Positions 35,807 through 46,052 of a stretch of DNA of 64,000 nt are shown piece after piece. Where the stretch lies: contig NC_088298.1 in assembly GCF_032854445.1 (NCBI RefSeq), positions 22,591,295 through 22,655,294 on the forward strand, written 5' to 3'. The notes under the pieces were generated by a model that did not search any database, was not told the DNA's origin, and saw only the letters and a list, made by a program, of their open reading frames with translations. A program made the translations under genes and the position numbers. The stretch is from Liolophura sinensis (Eukaryota; Mollusca; Polyplacophora; Chitonida; Chitonidae). The first letter of the stretch is position 1; every line of letters begins with the position of its first letter.

Positions 35807-36299
35807 TAAATTTGTAACCAAACTTATTGATAGACTTGAGATTCAGCATGACACCATATCACAAAACTGTAGTGCAACAAAACACGAATTTACAGACGTG
35901 AAACACCATTTCAAAAACTTCCGGTGAATCACGACACCATTTTACAAAATTGTATCAGGGATTAGCAATGTTTAAACCTGGTTTGCCAACTGATCAGCAT
36001 TGGTATTTCTTGGATAGAGAAATGAGGTGAGGGTCTCAAGTACAAATACCATATCATAGACGGTTATTCCGTTATCGTGACTTTCTGGATACTGTTATCA
36101 CGCGTGGTTTGATAGTAATGATCACCCCTATTTCACCTCTTCCCGGAAAGGTCAGGAGTTCAGAATACCGAATAATTATAGGATTAACGCTATATTGGAA
36201 GTATTGATGGTTAAGTACCGTAATGATTAGGCACTGTCAAATATTATAAAAGACTCTATACCATAGAGCGTTAAACCAGAGCAGCGAAGACAGTGTGAT

Positions 36300-36745
36300 A
36301 GCTGGCAAATGGTCACAGCCTGTGAAATACGGCCTCTCGTTAATTTACCTTAGTTAGGTTTTTATTCAAACTCTTCAAAGTAGTCACACGTAACCGGTGA
36401 AATACGGACTTTCGTCAATCTACCTCAGTTAGGGTTTTACTGTAATTGTTAAAAGTAGTCACATGTCACCGGTGAAATATTGTCCCTCGGCAATTTACCT
36501 CAGTCAGGGTTTTACTCTAACTGCTCATAGTAGTAACACGTAGCCTGTGAAATACTGACTTTCGTCAATCTACCTCAGTTAGTGTTTTACTCTAATTGTT
36601 AAAAGTAGTCACACGTCACTGGTGAAATACTGTCTATTGTCAGTTTACCTCAGTTAAGGCTTTACTCTAACTGTTCAAAGTCGTCACGCGTAGCCGACGA
36701 AATACGGCCTTTCGTCAATTTACCTCAGTTGGGGTTTTTATTGTT
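36300..36745 (+). repeat. Tandem repeat, exactly 75-bp period, about 6 copies
   Basis: The GTAGTCACACGT-type word starts at 36380, 36455, 36530, 36605 and 36680: a fixed 75-base spacing although the units differ by 10-20%. The unit holds GGTGAAATACGG, TTTCGTCAAT.TACCTCAGTT and GGGTTTTACT. Divergence with fixed length suggests an older array than the 34-bp one. Confidence 0.92.
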
Positions 36746-36869
36746 TGTCTTCGGGCACCTGCCAAGCAACTATGGCAAGCAACTATGGCTTAAGTAGAAT
36801 TAGGTATACATGCAGCTACTATATGTGTACATGTTTAAAGTGATAAATGTATCGCTATCATTGTTGAAC

Positions 36870-36925
36870 TGTAATTTGTAAAAGTGAAACATTCTTGAGT
36901 ATGGCGTTAAACAGCAGTCGAATTA
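36870..36925 (+). mobile_element. SINE tail fragment
   Basis: AAAAGTGAAACATTCTTGAG, then TATGGCGTTAAACAGCAGTC, resembles the end of the family-A SINE with a short AGCAGTCGA duplication. Confidence 0.6.
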
Positions 36926-37350
36926 AACAGCAGTCGATGTGTGCAAGTGGAATCTTGTCGAAATATCGTTGGGAATTCGTGCTGTCATAGGATTATTATC
37001 GACTAAGTCTCGAGCAAATATCGACTGGCATGCCGTAATACAATTGTATCTCTAACACTTGTAACACTCAAGACTATCAGTATTATCTGTGAATTTATTG
37101 GTCAACCTGCGCTGTTTATAGGTGAAGTTCTTATACACGTGGTACGAGTATTTGCATAAGCAACTAAATAAAGGAGACGTTTCTATTGCATGTCCACTTC
37201 CCAGTCTAAATCCTGCCGCATATATACGGTTTGATACCAACAGAATGGCCGGAGACGTTTGATGCTGTGTATACGGGTAATAAGAAACCTTGGACAGTTT
37301 GGTAGTAAGTACACGGACTGAGACGTTTGACTGAGCACATAGGAGACAGC

Positions 37351-40300
37351 ATGTCAGTTGACGACATCTTTCGGCATCGCTCGGGCAGGGTTTCCCTCTT
37401 TGATTTATCTGAATACCGACCGGAGTATAAGAATACAGAAGATTTTCGAAACTTTGCCATGGGCGTCACACCAGACCACGTGATCAGGAGTTACAGGCAC
37501 ATGCACCAGAAACAAACGCTGAAATTCGCCACGGAGAAGAAACAGGAATGGTGCCAACTGAACCACGCCCGGATGACCGTCATGGAAGCGTTGGAAGCTC
37601 TGAACAGTCTGATGGATGAAAGCGATCCGGACGCAGATGTATCAGATGGAATTCACGCCTTCCAGACAGCTGAAGGCATCCGGAGAGAGCATCCGGACAA
37701 AGACTGGCTACAACTGACGGGACTCATACACGATATTGGTGGGTAATATTTTTACATTCATTTTGGGTATTAACAGTGGTGACATATTTACCAGATATGA
37801 TATATATCTGTATTGGCTGAAATTGAGACATGAAAATAAAGGTTTTACAATCCTGTCTTTTAAATTCTGAATAGTTGGTATTGCATTTCGGTAAGTTTTA
37901 AAGCTTATCAAAGAATGGAAGGATGAGGAGGCCTACCCGCATATATACACGTATTATTATCAGATAATGACGGGGTCATGGCGAGGGGTCATGCTCAGGG
38001 GTCATGCTGAGGGGCCATGCTGAGTCACTACCCAAAGATTAAATGCCTTCTACATGATGCCATTTGTAATAGCAACTAATAACACAAAAGGTGGAAGAAA
38101 ACTGGGCAACGTGCGATTAAAACTCACGACCATTCGCAGGCTGCTGAGAGACCTTCCCACGTACGGCTGGAGATGAAACAAGGATGAGCAGAACTTGAAC
38201 TGTCAGCGATCGCTTTGGTGAGGGGCTCAGTCCCTTTCAATAAAACTGTCACAGATTTAGTTGTTTGCGACTGACCCTATATGTTTTAACATGTGCTCTG
38301 AAAAAAAATTATCTGTTAATTTTAACAGAAAGTTTGTTGTCGGAGTGATACTAGAATGGATTCTGTTATCATAACATAATACTGAGTTACATTCAACACA
38401 CTTTTCTGTTAGTCGACTGGAATCTTTATGTTGAATTAATAGAATGTATGTGTTGTATTTAATTCGCTTAACAGTGACAATAACGGAGTATTTTCTAGAA
38501 TCACTCAGACAACAGACTTTCTGTTTTGTTTTTTTTTAGATGACTTTTTTGAGTGTGTTACCATAGTGGTTACAACGAACGTATTCGTGGATAGCTTTAT
38601 GAAGCAAGACTCAAGTACTCGCATTATGTCGAATGGGATTCAACATATTTAGTTGATTCTTGTTGAACGCCACACGCTACAGAATTTTTCACTTTTATGC
38701 GATGGTGGTCCATTTTACGGGCAAAGGACACCGAAGTGCCCTGGGTTAAGGACCAACCTTTGCTATAGTACTTGCGAACTTTCCCTTAGTGTGACCTAAA
38801 TGTGCGTTATATTGGTGGGAGCCAACTTTATGTAGGACCACACAAGAGAGCACCGCCGACAGTTTCGTGTGACCATTTCCTTGGAACGACTGAAACAAAA
38901 GAATGCAATGAATCCACTGTCCGGAAATGGGATAGGATCTCATTGAGTGAGCGGAAGACAAGTGTATTCGTAACAAAGATGGCGACAGATTAGTTTGACA
39001 TTCATTTCATGATTGGTCAGCAAGTATTTGGTTATGAAAACCTTCGTTAGTTTATTTATCTACATATCTGTTTATTAGTTATACGCATGAACAGGTTACG
39101 CTCGGTATTTGTTTGTCTGTTAGCCTTTCTGTGGTGTGTTCTGTCGGAAAACGATATCGACGGGTTTGAGCGATATTTGGGGATTAGCTTGATCTTGGTC
39201 CAAGCATCAGTCAAGTAAATTTTTTGCGCTGATCTGAGCCGAGTCCAGAATATTTGTCGATTGTTCACTATTGTCAAATGTCTTTTACCAACTTCAAAGT
39301 AAACTGTGCAACAGTACTGACGAAACCTTGTGCACCGTTGCACATGGATACATGTACAATTCCGTTTCAATTTGATGGTGGTTTGGATTCGTATCCTGGA
39401 AATTTTATACTATTCTTCACCCTAGAGAGAAGTTGTAAATATTATGCACGCAAAATATTTTGATGAAACTGTGTGAACACTTTTGCCCTGTCACAAATAC
39501 TAGTCCATGTAATTTTGGTGCTTGTCTAGATCCGGATCTGCTTCCAGTCCATCTTTTAAATATTTCAAAAGTTTCTTCACCATCGCCAAAATGTCTGTCA
39601 TTCTATCAGCAACTTTTCGGAAAAGGTTATACAAGGTTTTTATGAAACTCGCAGTATTGGCTGTAGCATCGACCCCTTACACTTTGGGTGATCCTTTTAT
39701 GTGAACTGTATTTGACGGGTAACTTACTATCAAGGTGTAGTGATTTTTCTGGCTATGTTCAAGTGTAGCTATGAACGTTGGTAGCATTATGGTGGGAGGA
39801 AACCGAGCAGAGTCCGGGGGAAACCCAATGCATCCGCATACATTTAATAGAAGACAACAAACACTATAACATGAGTTACATGTATTCGAGGAGAGTATCT
39901 GTCAGTGCCCGTTTAGGTCCGTGCCACCCAATCAAAGACACTTTTTCTGATAATCTGGAATTCTTTTGAGACCATCGGATGTGCCATGTTCAAGCAACCG
40001 GAATACATTCGTATCCCATACATACATGATTAAAAGACAAACCATTGTCCGGGTGACGTAAGCGGAAATAGCTGCGTTCTTGGTTTATAGAGGTGACTGG
40101 CCTCAAAATTTTCTCAATGTGTGCGAATTGACAAAGTTTGAAATGCGATATTTCAGATAGAAATCATTTCAAAGACAAACAGTTAGGCTTTCTAATCTTG
40201 ATATTTGATTCCTTACACTCAAAAAACTAATCTATTAATTTTAACAGAAAGTCAGTTGTCTGAGTGCTGTTGGAATATAGTCTGTTATTATAACACAATA

Positions 40301-41032
40301 TTCTGTCACGTTCAGCATCTTATTCTGTGTATCTAATGTAATGTTTATGTTGAATTAATGGAATATGTGTTATATTTAACAGAAATAACAGAATACATAC
40401 TAGCATCACTCGGACAACAGATTTTCTGCTAAAATTAACAGATTTTGTTTTTTGAGTGTAATTGATGCACGCTACCAAACCATGTAGACTCGTGTTTTCT
40501 TTATAGTCTGCAAAATGTTATCATAAATGTTCTTTTGTGTTCTACTGCAGGTAAGATTATGGTTTTGTGGGGAGAGCCTCAGTGGGCCGTGGTAGGGGAC
40601 TCCTACCCCGTGGGGTGTGCCCCTTCAGACGCTATAGTTTTCGGGAGGGAAAGTTTCGCCGGGAATCCGGACTTGGACAATGACACGTTAAACACAAAAC
40701 TTGGAATTTACGAGGAAAACTGTGGACTCTCTGACGTCACGATGACGTGGGGACATGACGCATACCTGTATCACGTGATGCGGCAGAACACATGCTACCT
40801 TCCGGAAGAGGCCTACTACATCGTTCGATTTCACTCATTTTACCCCTGGCACACTTCCGGTGCATACGACTACCTGTGTAACAACAAAGACAGGGAAATG
40901 CTGAGCTGGGTTTTGGAGTTTAACAAATTTGATCTGTACACTAAAAGTCCCAATATACCCGATTTGGACGAACTAACTCCGTACTATCAGGGACTCATAG
41001 ATAAATATCTGCCGGGGAAACTCAGGTTTTGA
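37351..41032 (+). CDS. MIOX: Myo-inositol oxygenase, tandem copy 2 (2 exons, 289 aa)
   Basis: Exons 37351-37738 and 40551-41032, one GT-AG intron in phase 1 at the same codon (HDI|G) as intron 2 of copy 1. The coding lengths are identical to copy 1 (388 = 146+242, then 482), so the proteins align without gaps. The six di-iron ligands are all kept (HAFQTAEG, HDIG, WGHDAY, RFHSFYPWH, FNKFDLY). The second exon is much closer to copy 1 than the N-terminal part is. The region split by intron 1 in copy 1 is continuous here (TACAGG|CAC). Start chosen at 37351 because it aligns with copy 1's MS start; in-frame codons before it include no ATG. A poly(A) signal follows only 40 bases after the stop (41072). 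The intron carries two MITE family 1 copies and two SINE fragments. Function as for copy 1; expression differences are unknown. Confidence 0.97.
38120..38240 (-). mobile_element. SINE family A, minus strand, middle fragment
   Basis: CTCACGACCATTCGCAGGCT, GAGAGACCTTCCCACGTACG and TTGGTGAGGGGCTC match the family body near its head, in MIOX copy 2's intron. Both ends are missing. Confidence 0.75.
38295..38555. mobile_element. MITE family 1, second copy
   Basis: ATCTGTTAATTTTAACAGAA at left and TTTTTTGAGTGTG at right, with the family interior (TTCTGTTATCATAACA, TTGAATTAATAGAAT). The right end has acquired extra sequence (TTTTTAGATGACTTTT) compared with the 40216 copy. Confidence 0.75.
39775..39840 (-). 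mobile_element. SINE family A, minus strand, short fragment
   Basis: AGCATTATGGTGGGAGGAAA, CCGAGCAGAGTCCGGGGGAA and ATGCATCCGCA match the centre of the family; both ends are lost. Confidence 0.7.
40216..40458. mobile_element. MITE family 1, best copy (243 bp, TA target duplication)
   Basis: Terminal inverted repeats of about 50 bases: left CACTCAAAAAACTAATCTAT..., right ...GATTTTGTTTTTTGAGTG, flanked by TA at 40214-40215 and 40459-40460. The arms continue through ATTTTAACAGAAAGTCAGTT and GTCTGAGTG. No coding capacity; the TA duplication and short size suggest a Tc1/mariner-mobilised MITE. Confidence 0.88.
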
Positions 41033-41071
41033 ACACTGGCACAGCCATACAGTTTTTGAATTCACCATGGT

Positions 41072-41077
41072 AATAAA
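41072..41077 (+). terminator. Poly(A) signal of MIOX copy 2
   Basis: AATAAA 40 bases after the stop codon, with T-rich sequence following. Confidence 0.65.
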
Positions 41078-41273
41078 GGTCTATAGTTTTATATTTTTTG
41101 AGATTGACAGTGGACGATTGATGGCGATGGCGATAATCCTCATGTCAGATTATGTGAATACTGTACATTAGACCTGGAGCTTATTAAAGTCAGTGTACAC
41201 ACATTCGTAATAAACGATTCGTTTATAAGCACGTCTAACTGATATAAACGCATGCTGGTGTTTATTCATAAAT

Positions 41274-41525
41274 TTGATTTATTTATTTATTCCATTGGTG
41301 TTTTACGCCGTACTCAAGAGTATTTCACTTATACGACGGCGGCCAGCATTATGGTGGGTGGAAACCGGACAGAACCCAGGAGTAACCCACGACCATCCGC
41401 AGGTTGCTGCAAGACTTTCCCACGTACAGCCGGAGAGGAAGCCAGCATAAGCTGGACTTGAACTCACAGCTACCGCATTGGCTCCTGGGTCATTACGATG
41501 CGCTAGCGCGCTAACCAACTGAGTT
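41274..41525 (-). mobile_element. SINE family A, full length, minus strand
   Basis: (ATTT)n, TTGGTGTTTTACGCCGTACT, the body, and the head GTCATTACGATGCGCTAGCG followed by CTAACCAACTGAG (box A region). It lies about 200 bases after the MIOX copy 2 poly(A) signal. Confidence 0.93.
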
Positions 41526-41919
41526 CACTTGTTTAGAAATTAAAGAGGCAGGCCTACGTATACTACAGTAGATGTGATGGATGTTTTCAGTAAACACGAA
41601 TAGTAAGCTAAACATGGTTTAAACACTTTTACATGTTTATCGGATTTTTACAAATGTTTGCTGAACTATTTGTCTTTACTGAAAATCTACACTGTGCTTA
41701 TATTAATTAGCAGTAAATGGAGATAAACATATAAACGTGTTTACTGTAATAAAGATGTGACAGATACAATAAACATTTTGACCTGTTTATCAGCTTTTTA
41801 CTCTCGACTTATATAATGTATTTGTATCTGTTACCAATACACACCACATAACTCGTTTTCTACAAGATGCAGTTTTGTTCGTAAAAGGGAGAAGTGTTTG
41901 GGCCTGCAAAGGATCATAC
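41526..41919. other. Intergenic, nothing recognised
   Basis: AT-rich; no conserved frame or known repeat seen. Confidence 0.35.
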
Positions 41920-42520
41920 TTAACAAGACGCGGTTTTATTCATACAAGGGACAGGGGTTACACCAGTAACACTTGTAGGAAAGGTTTTACTAAGTTTTCT
42001 TACCAAACAAGACGCGGCTTTATTTATACAAGGGAAAGGGGTTACGCAAGTAACATTTGTAGAAAAGGTTTTACTAAGTTTTCTAACCAAACAAGACGCG
42101 GCTTTATTTATACAAGGGAAAGGGGGTTACGCCAGTAACATTTGTAGAAAAAGTTTTTACACAGTTTTCTAACTTCACTGCGTTTTTCTAAGGCATGGCC
42201 GCAATAGTAGAAGTGAAAGGAGTTGCGCCGGTAGCATTTGTGGAAAAGCTTTTGGATAATATCTATACACTAGACGCGGTTTTGTACGTACAGGGGAAAG
42301 GGTTTACGCCGGTAGTGATTATGCAAAAGGTTTTGCAGTTTTCTAACTATTCAAACCACGGCTTTATTCGTCCATGGGAGAGGACTCGTACAAGGGTGTA
42401 GCACTTGTGAACAAGGTTTTACACAGTTTTCTGACTAAACAAAGCATGGTTTTATTCGTACAAGTGAAAGGGCTTACGCCAGTAACACTTATAGAAAAAG
42501 CTTTACACAGTTTCCCAAAT
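41920..42520 (+). repeat. Tandem repeat, 84-bp unit, about 7 copies
   Basis: AACAAGACGCGG, TTTTATTCATACAAGGGA, GGGGTTACACCAGTAACA, CTTGTAGGAAAGGTTTTAC. The first starts are at 41922, 42006 and 42090. Later units are more diverged and slightly variable in length. As 84 is a multiple of three, the first units share an open frame with a 28-residue period, but no start or gene context supports translation. Confidence 0.88.
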
Positions 42521-43436
42521 TAATTTGGGCTTCGTCTAACTAAAGAAGTCGTTGCTTACCTACCTAACAAGTTTAGTTTGATATACAGCTTAAAAAGAAA
42601 CAGTCTTGCATATATACAAGAGTGAAAGTTTTACACCTGTTAAAGCTGACACAGACATGCTTAATTACATAGTTCATTATTTGTGCACTGGTGCTGTTGA
42701 CAGTCACCACAGTGTTAACGTATTCTATTCACGACAGACCATTAGACTCTATCGATGCTATATTCTCTGCCCGAGAAACACCTAGTTTTTCGATACGAAC
42801 CCAAGTGACGTAATTTTTATCAGACAATGAGCTCTCCCAGCGAGCAAAGCGATGCGTGTCTTCGTCAATATTCACATAACATACACAGAGGCAGATTGTC
42901 GACTACCGAGTCTCGCATTTGCAACGAAATAAATCTGCTTCAACAATACCTGGCGTCAGCGATTACAAATGTATACTAAATAGTCCGAAAACTTAAAACC
43001 CGATCTCCATCAACGAATGTGGTAAAATTTGGCAATTATTCGCCTTCCTGCTTCGTTCATTCAGAGTAACTTTTAAGATGTTACAGCTTACGATGGCACG
43101 GTCGTTTCCATTGGCCATTCTGGATTGTGTTGAGCAATCCTCTGCATGTGTAAGACTTCTGAGCTCTTTCGGCAGAGGTAGTAGACGGGTTGGTAAATAA
43201 GCCTCTGCAGGAGGGTGTGTTACAGGTTGTACTCGCGGTTCTTTCACTTCTACGCCAGCTGCCAGGTTTGTGTGTAGACAGTACCAGAATGCTCGGAATT
43301 GTCCACCGACCTTCCACATGTACTTGACAAACCTATCTCCACTAAAACTGCGAGAGCTGGAGTTTTGATCTGTGTATCCCTAAGTTAAAACCGCACCAGG
43401 CAAAAGTGGATTCCAACAAATGGTCTCGCTGATATA
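42521..43436. other. Intergenic, nothing recognised
   Basis: No conserved open frame or known repeat seen. Two overlapping minus-strand frames near 43000-43320 show no recognisable protein. Confidence 0.35.
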
Positions 43437-43682
43437 TATTTATGCATTTGTTTGATCCCGTGCGGTGTTTTACCCCGTACTCAAGAATATTTGGCATATA
43501 CGACGGCGGCCAGCATTATGTGGAAGGAAACCGGGCAGAGCCCAGGGAAAACCCACAGCCATCCACAGGCTGCAGGCCATCCTGCAGACCATCATGAAGT
43601 CATCATAAGCTGGACTTGAACTCTCAGCCACCGCATTGGTAAGAGGCTCCTGGGTTATTGCGCCGCACTGGCCAGGTTGCCC
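43437..43682 (-). mobile_element. SINE family A, near full length, minus strand
   Basis: GTGTTTTACCCCGTACTCAA, ACGACGGCGGCCAGCATTAT, GAGGCTCCTGGGTTATTGCG and GCCGCACTGGCC. The central part near 43570-43600 is altered (CTGCAGGCCATCCTGCAGAC). Confidence 0.88.
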
Positions 43683-43949
43683 CTACCCTACCCCAAAGGG
43701 CGTGAGGTACATACACAGCAAAGTTTCTCTAATCAGAGTGTCTGCCCCATAGATGCCAGACACCCAAGGTGTTTTGGGCAGTATCTTCAGATTTTAAAAT
43801 TGGTAATCATGTTAGCCAGAACAAGCAGAGACGTTTTTAAGCATATTAACATGGATTGTTAGAATACATCCCTACCTGAGGTAAACTGACGATGAAAACC
43901 TTCTAAACACAACCACAACCATATAACACATTGGCTGAAAACAACAAAA

Positions 43950-46052
43950 CAACTTGTACTTTTTTTCTGTTTTATTGTAAACATATAATCGGCTGTTTCA
44001 CTATAAAGAGAATTTCTTAGTGTTGTGATATTAAAATTTAACAAGTATTAGTCTGGAGTAACAAAATACTTACACCAAGTTACCAAAATCTACAATTAGT
44101 TTTCCAAATACAAAATATCAGCCGTTCTTTTCCCAGTAAGATGATTAGAATGAGCATCAGAGTTATGCACCTTTACCATCAGACCACCAGGTGGCGTTGA
44201 TGTAGATGAATAATGATAAGGATGCTTGGCTGAAGTTAAGCTGTTAACACCAAATTTACCAAGTTTAATTTGTTTACAATCCATAAACAAAAGACTGGTT
44301 TGGTTAGCTATAAATCTACTGCTTAGTTATTAAACTATTATGTTTAAAAAAAAAACACAAAAATAATAATAAAGAAAAAAAACAAAACAAAAAAAAACAC
44401 CACTGGATTCATTTCACAAATTACAGACTAAAATGTTTCTTGTATAATTTTGATTATAAAAAAATTAGGTTTCGTTCATTTTTAAAGTGCTCTAAAAGAG
44501 GGCCTTGTTTTGGGTACATCTGTTACTATGCTTACAATACATGCAGAGTACTGCGTAAAGATTAACATGAAGGCTGTATTAACCATATACAATAGAGATA
44601 TCTGTTTCTAATTACACACACAAATACCTGGTAAGCTATGAAAGAACCAACAGAAAGCAACACAATGTTGTCTACAAGAACCAACACCAGTACAAATTCA
44701 CATGTAACAGAGCGTGTTTAGAACTATAGCAGAACATGTTTAGAACTACAGCAGGACATGTTTAAGACTACAGCTGGATGTGTTCAAGACTGTAGCAGAA
44801 CATGTTTAAGGCTCAAAGTGTTCAGACTGAGCAGAGAATTAATCTAAAAGTCCTCTCTAACCATGGAACATTATCCAGCTCCTGTACTAATCTAGGTGTC
44901 CTGTTCATTATGTTCCGTTAAAAACCCAAATCCCTGAAAGCATTGACTGAATACTGACTTCACAGCCACATACCCCTATACAGGTAGCAGTTGTACAAAG
45001 AGACGGATTTAAATTCAGCAAAACAGGATCACTCTCCCATACAATCACTCCATAAGAAACACAGCCAAAAACGTTAACTGATGTTTCTACCAGAGACATT
45101 TGCTGCTTTCAGGTTCTCTTTCATTGTACTCCGGTACAAAAAAAAAAAAAAAAATACAAAACATGAGTGACTTCGAGTTCTAAGAGCAGCTTAATATGCA
45201 CTGAATAAACAGAAGGAATACTCAAAGGGATTCTATGTCAAGAACATACATATCTCTCAAACTTCAAACTTCTTTGTTTCTTCTTCACTTCAACTATTTT
45301 TGCCTTAGCCACTTTCATAGCTCAGGTATGTCCTTGTACAAGTAATCCTTAACTTTTCATGACACCTTTCAATAGGGGCAACTCTTCTAAAGGTACGACA
45401 GTCAGTCTACATGTCAGCCTGAATTCTTTTTCAAAACAATTACAACTTTACCAATGCAACCAAACATTTAATTGCAGAATAAACATTCAACAATGTGTAC
45501 TACATCATCTACATATGAAATAAGAGAACATGGCTGATCACAAAAGCAACAAAACATCTGATGGCATCAGGCCAAAATTTGGTTTCTTTTCTGTGCATGG
45601 CAAGTGAGTACACACAATCACTTTCAAGTTGGCCATTTTCTTTCTGATATTAAAATCAGTGTTTTAGGCTGTAAAAGCTAAAGCACATGGACATGTCCCC
45701 ACTCATTCAGACAGATGAAAAATACAGGAATATTACGCTGTTTACCAGTTTGAGAAATGATTTTTTGCATAGCAATATTCTCACTATAATCCCCAAAACA
45801 GGCTTCTGTTCAAATCATATATATATATCCACAAATGTTAGTAAAATAAACGTTTCAGTTAGGTTATTAAATTTAAGTTGAGTAATATGAATGTGCTTTT
45901 CTGTGGAAGTTTGTAGAACTTGAAATTTACTCCACTAGTCAAAAAACAAAAAAAAAAACAAAAAAAACGGCAGGAAAAGAAATCAAAAGAAATCTGTTTA
46001 ACACAAATTTGTGGTGTTTTGCAAATCAAACTAAATTTTCTTGAATCAATGT
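43950..46052 (-). other. Probable long 3' UTR of TMBIM6
   Basis: On the minus strand this runs from just after the TMBIM6 stop codon to an AATAAA signal (43971-43976 on +). It is T-rich on that strand, free of SINEs over 2 kb although the rest of the locus is dense in them, and has no open frame. All of this suits an exonic 3' UTR. No transcript evidence is available. Confidence 0.5.
43971..43976 (-). terminator. Candidate poly(A) signal of TMBIM6
   Basis: TTTATT on +, AATAAA on the gene strand, about 2.1 kb after the stop codon. Other TTTATT words occur in the region, so the site used is uncertain. Confidence 0.4.
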
